A stretch of DNA of 51,394 nucleotides from Polyangium spumosum (lineage in GTDB: Bacteria > Myxococcota_A > Polyangia > Polyangiales > Polyangiaceae): positions 1-51,394 of the forward strand of contig NZ_WJIE01000028.1 in the NCBI RefSeq assembly GCF_009649845.1, given 5' to 3'. A program made the translations under genes and the position numbers. Positions 17,569 through 23,687 of this stretch are shown here, piece by piece (positions within the stretch are counted from its first letter, which is position 1; every line of letters starts with the position of its first letter). Under the pieces are notes generated by a model. It saw only the letters and a list, made by a program, of their open reading frames with translations. It made no database searches and had not been told where the DNA came from.

Positions 17569-17974
17569 TCTCGCAGGACGAGTTCGGGCGCTTAGCCCGT
17601 GAAGGTTCTCTTTTCGGCCAGCACTTGCTCACGCGGCTCGTGCTCCACTGGACTTCAGACGCCATTCTGCGAACCGTCTGGTGGAACTCGTCCGTATGCG
17701 TCAACTCGTACCCGAGGAACAGATCTCTTCCCTGTTCGGACCGGGGCAGCATGCTCCAAAAGACGTAAATACGCCCATCACTGCCGATCGCAATCTCCCC
17801 GGTGACTGCCCACGCCAGTAAAGGCCAATGCCCGAGCCGCGCGAGTTCTCGCCACGTAATGGCAAACCCCATGAACCAACGTCGACCCCGCTTCGGGCTG
17901 CCACGCACGTAGACGCGCCCATCCGTCGCACAAACGAAGTCGCGCTTTGCCACATCATCCTGCGCGCTTGACAT
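17528..17974 (-). CDS. 148-aa protein with two 'DGxxYV' repeats, 3' end running into the phage fibre gene
   Basis: The protein has two related segments of about 45 residues. The first contains ATDGRVYVRG and FMGFAITWRE; the second contains IGSDGRIYVFWSML, GRDLFLGYELT and a following helix. The second closely matches the small proteins at 18290-18574 and 30232-30528 (GSDGLLYV, then GRxxFxGYxLT). After about residue 105 the frame continues without recognisable repeat into 41 bases of the opposite-strand tail-fibre gene, so the original C-terminus may have been replaced at the arm junction. It overlaps the XRE gene start by 20 bases. No counterpart lies at the right junction. The DGxxYV motif resembles a beta-hairpin repeat; function is unknown. 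Confidence 0.6.
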   Translation of the reverse strand: MSSAQDDVAKRDFVCATDGRVYVRGSPKRGRRWFMGFAITWRELARLGHWPLLAWAVTGEIAIGSDGRIYVFWSMLPRSEQGRDLFLGYELTHTDEFHQTVRRMASEVQWSTSRVSKCWPKREPSRAKRPNSSCETTKSPAKRSRPKP

Positions 17975-18248
17975 GGCTTCCCGGGTCGCTTTCTCGACCC
18001 CTCGACAATAGGGCCTCCAACCCGCTGGGAATCACGTCCTGCACCCGGACCCCGAGGCCTACGGCGATCTTCACGCAGGTTTCGACCGTGAGGTTGATGC
18101 GCCCATTTTCGATGCTGGACAAGGATCCCTTGCTCACGCCGCTCGTGTCGGCGAGCTTGGCCAACGACATCTTCCGGTTGAGGCGCAGTTCCCGGATGCG
18201 GTCGCCAAGGGGCCTGAGAAGCGGCTGGACGGCTTTTCGACGCGGCAT
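17955..18248 (-). CDS. XRE-family helix-turn-helix regulator
   Basis: A 97-residue protein with a complete Cro/CI-type HTH at residues about 14-70: LGDRIRELRLNRKMSLAKLA, then SGVSKGSLSSIENGRINLTV and a helix ending in LGVRVQDVI. The conserved Gln is replaced by Ser (SLAKLAD), which still fits the family. It lies downstream of the small 'GSDG' gene in the left cassette and overlaps the next gene by 20 bases. There is no homologue in the right cassette, so it may control only the left cassette or its lysogeny. Confidence 0.85.
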   Translation of the reverse strand: MPRRKAVQPLLRPLGDRIRELRLNRKMSLAKLADTSGVSKGSLSSIENGRINLTVETCVKIAVGLGVRVQDVIPSGLEALLSRGRESDPGSHVKRAG

Positions 18249-18289
18249 GGATCAGTCCTCGAGGCGAGGTACCGCCGGGCGGATCGTGG

Positions 18290-18574
18290 TCAACGCTTTC
18301 GCTTGCTCTTCGGGTTCGCGAGACGGACTTCCGCTGTGATGTTGAAGGCGATCTTGTGCATCGCGGAGGCGGCGCGCTGAGCCTCGGCGGGGGTCATTGC
18401 GTACCCCTGGAACATGCGGCGACCCTCGCGCTCCTCGGCGGTCAGGTGCTCCGCGTTCACGTAGAGAAGGCCATCGGAGCCAAGGGCGAGCTCGGTGAAC
18501 AACTCCTCCGGCTCCTTCTCCTCGGGGAACGTCAAGGGCGCCGCGTCGTCTTGCTGAATTTGCGTCTTTGCCAT
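18290..18574 (-). CDS. Small 'GSDGLLYV' protein (left copy)
   Basis: A 94-residue acidic-to-basic soluble protein. ATG at 18574 follows GAGAGGTGG. Centre: LFTELALGSDGLLYVNAEHL, then AEEREGRRMFQGYAMTPAEA and a helix to a Lys/Arg-rich end. It is the clear partner of 30232-30528 (about 55-60 % identical by eye) and related to each repeat of 17528-17974. It follows the winged-helix-like gene by 26 bases in the same direction. No signal peptide or membrane segment. Function unknown. Confidence 0.8.
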   Translation of the reverse strand: MAKTQIQQDDAAPLTFPEEKEPEELFTELALGSDGLLYVNAEHLTAEEREGRRMFQGYAMTPAEAQRAASAMHKIAFNITAEVRLANPKSKRKR

Positions 18575-18600
18575 GGTACCACCTCTCGTGCCGCGCTTGT

Positions 18601-19290
18601 TCAGAGCGGGCGGCGAAGCTCGATGTGCGTGAGACAGCCGCGGACGGGATTCGAGATCCCGAGCGAAACCTCGCGCGGGTCGTTGGTCTCCAAGCAATAG
18701 AGCGCAATCGCTTGTTGCTCCTCGAGCTGCTCGAGGGCGCGATTCAGGTCGGACCGGCGTACCTCGGGGATGCGCGCGCGAACCCACGCGATCGGCACGG
18801 GGTCGCGCGCGGTTGCGCAGAGGCGCGTGACTGCGAAATGGACGACCGCGAGGACGCGTTCATGACTGGGAAGACGCTGGACGAGCCGGGCTGTGTAGAG
18901 GACATGCTCCGCCGCGTCGAGATACGCGGGCGACAGTCGAAAGAGGTTGTGGAGAAGGATCTCCCCGATCTGCTCGTGGGAGAGTTCGCCTTTGCGATGG
19001 AACGGCGGCGGCGGAAGGACGCTCGCCAAGGGCGGTGGATTGAGGCGCGCGGCGAGGCGCTCGCGGGCGCGGCGAGGCGCTCCGGCGATGAATGCCAGGA
19101 TGGCGAACACGAAATCGAGGGCGCGGCGCGGCCAAGGGACCGGCGGAGCGCACTGCGGATCGAGCCAAGTGTCGCGCTTCTCCTCGGGCGGCGCGCTCGA
19201 ACGCACCCCCGAGGCCGGCGGCGCGACGCTCGACGCGCAAACCACGGTGGGATCGTCCTCGTCCATTGGATTGATCGGCTGCGCGGACAT
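18601..19290 (-). CDS. Winged-helix-like protein with N-terminal Pro-rich/hydrophobic region (left copy)
   Basis: A 229-residue protein. The start at 19290 (MSAQP) is fixed by GGAGG five bases upstream and by identity with the right copy; the open frame runs further up but without conservation. Residues 1-50 are acidic/Pro-rich. Residues about 52-75 are a hydrophobic helix flanked by Arg (WPRRALDFVFAILAFIAG), probably a membrane or membrane-associated segment. Residues about 110-229 are alpha-helical, ending in a winged-helix-like unit (WVRARIPEVRRSDLNRALEQ, LEEQQAIALYCLE). The C-terminus GCLTHIELRRPL is conserved. It may read the state of the membrane or bind DNA, but neither is shown. Confidence 0.75.
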   Translation of the reverse strand: MSAQPINPMDEDDPTVVCASSVAPPASGVRSSAPPEEKRDTWLDPQCAPPVPWPRRALDFVFAILAFIAGAPRRARERLAARLNPPPLASVLPPPPFHRKGELSHEQIGEILLHNLFRLSPAYLDAAEHVLYTARLVQRLPSHERVLAVVHFAVTRLCATARDPVPIAWVRARIPEVRRSDLNRALEQLEEQQAIALYCLETNDPREVSLGISNPVRGCLTHIELRRPL

Positions 19291-19516
19291 GAGATCCTCC
19301 AGGCGAAAAGACACCGTCCGCTCGGGCCGGTCGTGGTGCGAATGCACAACGTCCCATTGCGAGCTGCACGGGGATACACGACAAGCGAAGGGGGCCGCGC
19401 GTCGACCTGGGCGACGGGTCGGCTCCTGCTCCTCTTGGTCTCTCGTGCGTATAGTCGGAGGATGGCTGCGGTTTTCCAAAAAAAACCGCACGCGGTCGGA
19501 CGTGTGGAGAAAGAGG
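19291..19516 (-). promoter_or_regulatory. Leader between sigma gene and winged-helix-like gene (left)
   Basis: 226 bases without a gene. Bases 19467-19475 pair perfectly with 19482-19490 (9 bp, 6-base loop), a hairpin 26 bases after the sigma stop. On the minus strand its loop and upper stem hold eight T, but no T-run follows, so it is an atypical terminator or an attenuator. The last roughly 40 bases before the start (AGCGGACGG, then GTCTTTTCGCCTGGAGG) are nearly the same in the right cassette and contain the ribosome site. Confidence 0.45.
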
Positions 19517-20563
19517 CTACGGTGTAGGCTTACAGGGGCCGTGCGTCGCAAACGCGGCGGCAAAGGCGCCCGTGAGCTCGCGGCGGAGCTTGTTCGCAGT
19601 TTCGCAGTCCCCCCGGGCCTCGGCCGCCTTGATGATCCGCGCGAGGTGGCGGTTCTTCGCGTTGATGTCCGCCTCCGGAGGGGCTCCGCCACGTGAGGGC
19701 GGAGCGGGCGCGGGGGCTGGCGCAACTTCGGGGCAAACAACCGCGCGGTCGTGCTCGAGGATCCCGCCCGGGGCGCCCGGCTCCCCCGAGGTCGCGACGG
19801 TGACGAAGATGGGCGAGAGTCGCGCGACGGCTTGGGGGCTGCGCATGAGAAGGAAGACGACAAGCCCCCCGGCGGCGGCGCTGGCGAGCATCGAAAGCAC
19901 GCGCCGAGCTCGCCCGCCAGGCTGCGGCGCAGGGGGCGGGACGGGGGCCGTGAAGGTGACCGGCGCCTCCGGCTTGTCCGTCGTTCCGCCCGCCTCCGCG
20001 GCGCCGTCGTGCATGTGGCTCTCGTCGATGAGCGGGAGGATCGTGCGGCTCGTGATCCCGCGCTTCCTGAACTCCTCGGCGAGCGTCGCCACGGCCTTCG
20101 TGAGCAAGTGATGCGCCGTGCTCATCGGCAACTTGAACTCCGCCGCGATCTCCTTGGTCGTCAGGTCGTCGACGAACCAAGCCCGCAAGATGGCGCGGCC
20201 GCGCGGGTCGTGCGTCTCGAGGCTCTCGAGGATGTCTTCGAGGTGTCGCTTGATCTCCGCGTCGTTGCACTCGTGCTCCGGGTTCGAGTCGGCGAGATCC
20301 TCCTCGGCGAGGCGAGGCGCCGCGCGCTCGTGGACGGCGCGCTTCTTCCAATAGTCGGCCGCTACCCTTTCGGCGATTCGCTGAAGGAACGTGCTCATGG
20401 CCCGGACCTCGTGGGTTTCGAGGTACTTGATCGCCTGCCGGTACACCTCTTGCCGCAAGTCCGGCACGTCGACGGCCGGGACGTGTTGCCTTCGCAGGCA
20501 GGCGTCGATGGCGTCCTGGTGGTTCGTCAGAAGGGCGAGCGGGTCCTGGTCACGTGCATCCAT
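19517..20563 (-). CDS. Membrane-tethered ECF-like sigma factor (left copy)
   Basis: A 348-residue protein. Residues about 1-175 form an RNA polymerase sigma-70 family unit: region 2-like DVPDLRQEVYRQAIKYLE through RVAADYW, and a region 4 helix-turn-helix (LTTKEIAAEFKLPMSTAHHL) followed by a long helix. Residues 176-220 are a Pro-rich linker. Residues about 221-241 are one membrane segment (VLSMLASAAAGGLVVFLLM). Residues 245-348 would lie outside the inner membrane, with three Cys conserved in the right copy (C277, C320, C344) and the conserved run NAKNRHLARIIKAAEARGDC. The sigma part would thus be held at the membrane until released, for instance by proteolysis. It follows the lipoprotein gene by 39 bases and probably shares its message. 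Confidence 0.85.
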   Translation of the reverse strand: MDARDQDPLALLTNHQDAIDACLRRQHVPAVDVPDLRQEVYRQAIKYLETHEVRAMSTFLQRIAERVAADYWKKRAVHERAAPRLAEEDLADSNPEHECNDAEIKRHLEDILESLETHDPRGRAILRAWFVDDLTTKEIAAEFKLPMSTAHHLLTKAVATLAEEFRKRGITSRTILPLIDESHMHDGAAEAGGTTDKPEAPVTFTAPVPPPAPQPGGRARRVLSMLASAAAGGLVVFLLMRSPQAVARLSPIFVTVATSGEPGAPGGILEHDRAVVCPEVAPAPAPAPPSRGGAPPEADINAKNRHLARIIKAAEARGDCETANKLRRELTGAFAAAFATHGPCKPTP

Positions 20564-20602
20564 GCTGCGGTTCCTCGTTCCTTCGGCAAACGCGGTGCGG
20601 GG

Positions 20603-21733
20603 TCACGGGCGGCAACACAAGGTCCGGGGGCCGACGAGGGCGACGTCGCCCGAAAGCTCGCCCCCGGAAGCCTCGCAAACGCCGGCATGGTAGGTCGGGG
20701 CCGTCGCTGCCTTCGCTGCGATTCCCTGGCCTTCTGGATTGATATCGAGGCAGGTCGGCTTGGTCGAAGAGGCGGACGCCTTGAACGTGTCGGCTGAGCA
20801 CGCGGCGTCCTCGTAGAGGGTGATCCACGCGGAACATGAGCTCCCCTCGGGCGCGCCGCACGTGCAAGGGGAGCACGTGCGATGGTCCTCGAATGCCTCG
20901 TAAACGATGACGCGGTCGATGTAATCCTCGGCCGGGCACGCGTGGATCCCGAGACGCTCGACGCAGTGGCGGAAGCCGTCCTGTTCGGCGGGAATACAAT
21001 GCTCGTCGGATTCGCACGCGCCGAACGCGCTCCCCTCACAGATCCGCGCGAGCTGGGAAAAAGAGGGCACGGGGGGCGGTACGGTCGTGCTGTTCGAGGC
21101 GTCGACAGCCATGCACGTCTCGTCCTCGACGCCAAGGGGGCCGAAGGTGACGGACTGCACGCACGGTACGCCGGGCCCGCAGGAAAGGTCCGCGGGGATG
21201 GCTCCCTCGGCGGTACAAGCGCCGTCCCAACCGGCCGGGGGGTTGGTCGGCGTCGCAATCGTCCCCTCGGGAGGCGTGCACGGGGCCGCGTGCGCGGTGA
21301 TGGTCGAGGGCAAGGTGCATGCTCCCGTCGACGGGCGGCACGAACACGGGCCGCACGGCTTCGGGGGGATCACGAGATCGGCGTACCAGGTGTACTGCTC
21401 GACGGGCGCGGCGTCCGGGCAGGCGGGCGCGGTGCCGTCGTTCGGGCCGATCCACGCGAGAAATGGGAAGGTAAACCCGGCGGGTCGGAACGGCGCGCAG
21501 TCTCCCAAACACTCGAAATTGCAGTCGTCCCCCGGGATGATACTTGGAACGTCGGCGTCCTCGTCACCGGAATCTGCGTCTGCGCCTGCGTCGGGCGCGC
21601 CTCCGCCTTCGCCGTCGTCGATGGGGCGAACGATGACCATGCCTTCGCTGCAACCGATGAAGCCGGCTGTCAAAACGGTGATGAAGGTGGCGGCGAGAAA
21701 GTGTTTCCAGGGTAGAACAGTGAGGCTCCTCAT
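20603..21733 (-). CDS. Cys-rich surface lipoprotein (left copy)
   Basis: A 376-residue exported lipoprotein. The start at 21733 gives a normal signal: MRSLTVLPWKHFLAATF..., hydrophobic core and lipobox FIGC followed by SEG. An acidic Asp/Gly/Ala-rich tether (residues about 35-60) leads to a body with roughly 25 Cys. Two similar cores occur: CGPCSC...C.LPSTIT...AP near residue 145, and CSPCTC...C...ITLYEDAAC near residue 305, suggesting an internal duplication of a disulfide module. The C-terminus is GPRTLCCRP. The longer open frame upstream overlaps the previous gene and is rejected. The start is 7 bases after the outer-membrane-like gene, so the two are co-transcribed. Confidence 0.82.
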   Translation of the reverse strand: MRSLTVLPWKHFLAATFITVLTAGFIGCSEGMVIVRPIDDGEGGGAPDAGADADSGDEDADVPSIIPGDDCNFECLGDCAPFRPAGFTFPFLAWIGPNDGTAPACPDAAPVEQYTWYADLVIPPKPCGPCSCRPSTGACTLPSTITAHAAPCTPPEGTIATPTNPPAGWDGACTAEGAIPADLSCGPGVPCVQSVTFGPLGVEDETCMAVDASNSTTVPPPVPSFSQLARICEGSAFGACESDEHCIPAEQDGFRHCVERLGIHACPAEDYIDRVIVYEAFEDHRTCSPCTCGAPEGSSCSAWITLYEDAACSADTFKASASSTKPTCLDINPEGQGIAAKAATAPTYHAGVCEASGGELSGDVALVGPRTLCCRP

Positions 21734-21740
21734 TATATGA

Positions 21741-22796
21741 TTACTCCATGAGGTTCGCGGACACATTGACGCCAATAGCAATGCGGAGGACCGGTGATCG
21801 CCAGAAGGTGGTTTCTCCTGTGGTTTGCGACGGGTCGAGCGCTACAGCGATGCTTCGAAGCTGCATGTTCACGTCCACGTAGCCGTGCAACCTGAAGCGT
21901 TCGGAGAGCCGGATCCGGCCGTCTATCCGACCCCCGAAACCTACCGAGAAGGCATCCGAGGCCGTCACGTCGTAGGCCGGACCCAGGTCGAATTGAAGCT
22001 GGCTGAAGCTGACTACGCCGCACGCGTCGACGTGCTTCAACGCAAGGCAAGGGAGCACGGATCCTGTCCAAGCCACGGTCCGGCCTGGCAAGTCCCTATC
22101 TCCGATGCCGGACGCTGGGGTGATCAAGCCGCGGACCTCCGCGAAGGCGGCGAAAAACGGCCATCGTACGCCAAGCAAGCCGCTTCCTCCCACTGCGACG
22201 CCGGGCAAGCCATAGAGCGACACAGCCGGGCCGGCGGCGGCTTCTACCTCGAAGGGTGGTTCCTCCCCGTTGGGCGTCGAGCTTGTGACGGACGCTGGCG
22301 CTCGTGGGACGAGGGCCGCTAGGGACTCGGGCGGGCGAAAGGCGAAGGTGTGAAGCTCGGGCGGCTTGACCTCGATCTCGGGCGGCGCCGCGAGGTGCGG
22401 CGGCGGGGCCTCGCTGCTCCACGCGCGCGCACCGAGCCGCGCCTCGACGAGGGCCGCCACATCGTAGGCGAGCTCGCGGCAAGTCCCTTGCGGATCCGTT
22501 CGGCCATGCCAGGGCTCGACCCCCTCGGCGGGATCGGGTCCCCAAATCTCCGCCTCGAAGCCCTTCCCGACGCGTTGGACCTCGATCCGGACGACGGGCG
22601 AGACGTCGGTCCGGACAACCAAGTATCCGAATTCGCCCGCGAGGAGAAGCGCGAGCTCCTCGGCGTCGGGGCACCCCTCGGGCGGCGTCGGCGCGTACTC
22701 CAGGCGAAAGGCGATCTTCGGTTTCGCCGCGAGGGCAGGCGGCGCGAGCGTGAGCCCGCAAAACACGGCGGCGAGGCTGGCGAGGCGGCGCGGCAT
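21741..22796 (-). CDS. Exported outer-membrane-like protein (left copy)
   Basis: A 351-residue protein with a signal peptide (MPRRLASLAAVFCGLTLAPP, cleavage after ALA). The N-terminal domain (residues about 25-130) is a small alpha/beta unit, including the Cys pair GCPDAEEL and QGTCRELAYD. A Pro-rich linker (130-175) precedes a C-terminal region rich in alternating Gly/aromatic strands (AVGGSGLLGVRWPFFAAFAE; FSVGFGGRIDGRIRLSERF), which looks like a small outer-membrane beta-barrel. No ribosome site precedes the ATG; see the promoter at 22809-22838. First gene of the left signalling cassette. The exact family is unknown to me. Confidence 0.78.
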   Translation of the reverse strand: MPRRLASLAAVFCGLTLAPPALAAKPKIAFRLEYAPTPPEGCPDAEELALLLAGEFGYLVVRTDVSPVVRIEVQRVGKGFEAEIWGPDPAEGVEPWHGRTDPQGTCRELAYDVAALVEARLGARAWSSEAPPPHLAAPPEIEVKPPELHTFAFRPPESLAALVPRAPASVTSSTPNGEEPPFEVEAAAGPAVSLYGLPGVAVGGSGLLGVRWPFFAAFAEVRGLITPASGIGDRDLPGRTVAWTGSVLPCLALKHVDACGVVSFSQLQFDLGPAYDVTASDAFSVGFGGRIDGRIRLSERFRLHGYVDVNMQLRSIAVALDPSQTTGETTFWRSPVLRIAIGVNVSANLME

Positions 22797-22808
22797 GACG
22801 CTGGGACG

Positions 22809-22838
22809 AAGCTACGCTCGGTCTTCGCGGGGATGCAA
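22809..22838 (-). promoter_or_regulatory. Promoter of left cassette, nearly leaderless
   Basis: Reading the minus strand: -35 TTGCAT (22833-22838), 18-base spacer, -10 TAGCTT (22809-22814), then only 12 bases to the ATG. GGCAAACGG lies just upstream. The right cassette has the same boxes and spacing (25895-25924), so the elements are conserved between otherwise diverged genes. Predicted transcript start is about 5-7 bases before the ATG, with no Shine-Dalgarno sequence. Confidence 0.6.
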
Positions 22839-22959
22839 GCGCCGTTTGCCGGGGCCACCTTCCCGCGGGGGAAACGCGAGAAGTCCCGAGGTGGGTTGCG
22901 GTCGAGAGGTTCGTCCGGGGCGCTGTCTGCGCGCGCTCCCCTCCCCTACCCCACGGGCT

Positions 22960-23544
22960 TCAGAACTCCGCCACGGCCTTCCGCGTCTTCGCGACGAGGG
23001 GCTCCGGCACGGCTTGCCCGCCGAGGTTCATCATCACCACGAAGCACCACGAACGCTCCGAACCCACGAAGACGAGCTCCTTCTCTTTCTTTCGCGGCTC
23101 GACGGCGCGGTATTCCTCTTCCGTGCGGCACTGCGGGACCATGACGGTATTGTCGACGGACAGGCCAAACCCGTTGGCCGTCTGAATGCACGTTCCCGCG
23201 CCGTGGGCCGTCCGGAGCTTGTCGCAAAGCGTGCGCGCGTCGCGCGCGGGGCTCGTTGTGGTAGTCGAAACTTCGGTCGCGGCCGGCTCGGTCTTGCCCT
23301 TGCTGGAAGCTCCTCCCACCACGACGAGCACACACGAGCCAAGCCAGATGAAGCCGCCCGCGAGGACCAGGGCCCACGGGATGGGGGTGGACTTCTGCGG
23401 CGGCGGGGGCGCGGGGCCTGCCTGCGCGCAGGCCGGGTGCATCGGTCCGGCGGGAAAGGCGACGTACGCGCCGTAAACAGGGTGGCGACACCCAAGGCAT
23501 GTTCCGACGAGCGGCGGGTTGGGAGGGGGGCCGTAGGGCGTCAT
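22960..23544 (-). CDS. Hypothetical membrane-anchored protein with Cys pair ribbon and extracytoplasmic domain
   Basis: About 194 residues from the ATG at 23544; a GTG six codons upstream is also possible. The N-terminus is Pro-rich with CLGCRHPVYG ... HPAC, a small zinc-ribbon-like unit. A membrane helix (IPWALVLAGGFIWLGSCVLV) follows at residues about 65-90. The rest (about 105 residues, with RTLCDKL, GTCIQTA, PQCRTEEE, SWCFVVMM) is an outside domain with four Cys. No counterpart is found in the right half. The gene is flanked by a direct repeat (GGTTCGTCCGGG at 22908 and 23568). Function unknown. Confidence 0.65.
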   Translation of the reverse strand: MTPYGPPPNPPLVGTCLGCRHPVYGAYVAFPAGPMHPACAQAGPAPPPPQKSTPIPWALVLAGGFIWLGSCVLVVVGGASSKGKTEPAATEVSTTTTSPARDARTLCDKLRTAHGAGTCIQTANGFGLSVDNTVMVPQCRTEEEYRAVEPRKKEKELVFVGSERSWCFVVMMNLGGQAVPEPLVAKTRKAVAEF

Positions 23545-23687
23545 GCCTCCGGAGCTTACCACGGTGGGTTCGTCCGGGCACGTTTGCTGCGCGTGGTCGT
23601 GAGGGGGAGCCGTGCAGGGGACGCGAGGAGCGCGGGCCTAGGAACTGTGATCTGTGTTGCGTGTCCGGCCCTGCGTTAGGCAGACCG

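Noticed and set aside
19467-19490. Standard rho-independent terminator after the left sigma gene
   Set aside because: The stem is perfect but the T-run lies in the upper stem and loop; nothing T-rich follows, so it is kept only as a possible regulatory hairpin.
18601-19863. 420-residue version of the winged-helix-like protein
   Set aside because: The first roughly 190 codons overlap the sigma gene in another frame, are Arg/Ser/Pro-rich shadow sequence, and have no match in the right copy. GGAGG before 19290 fixes the start.
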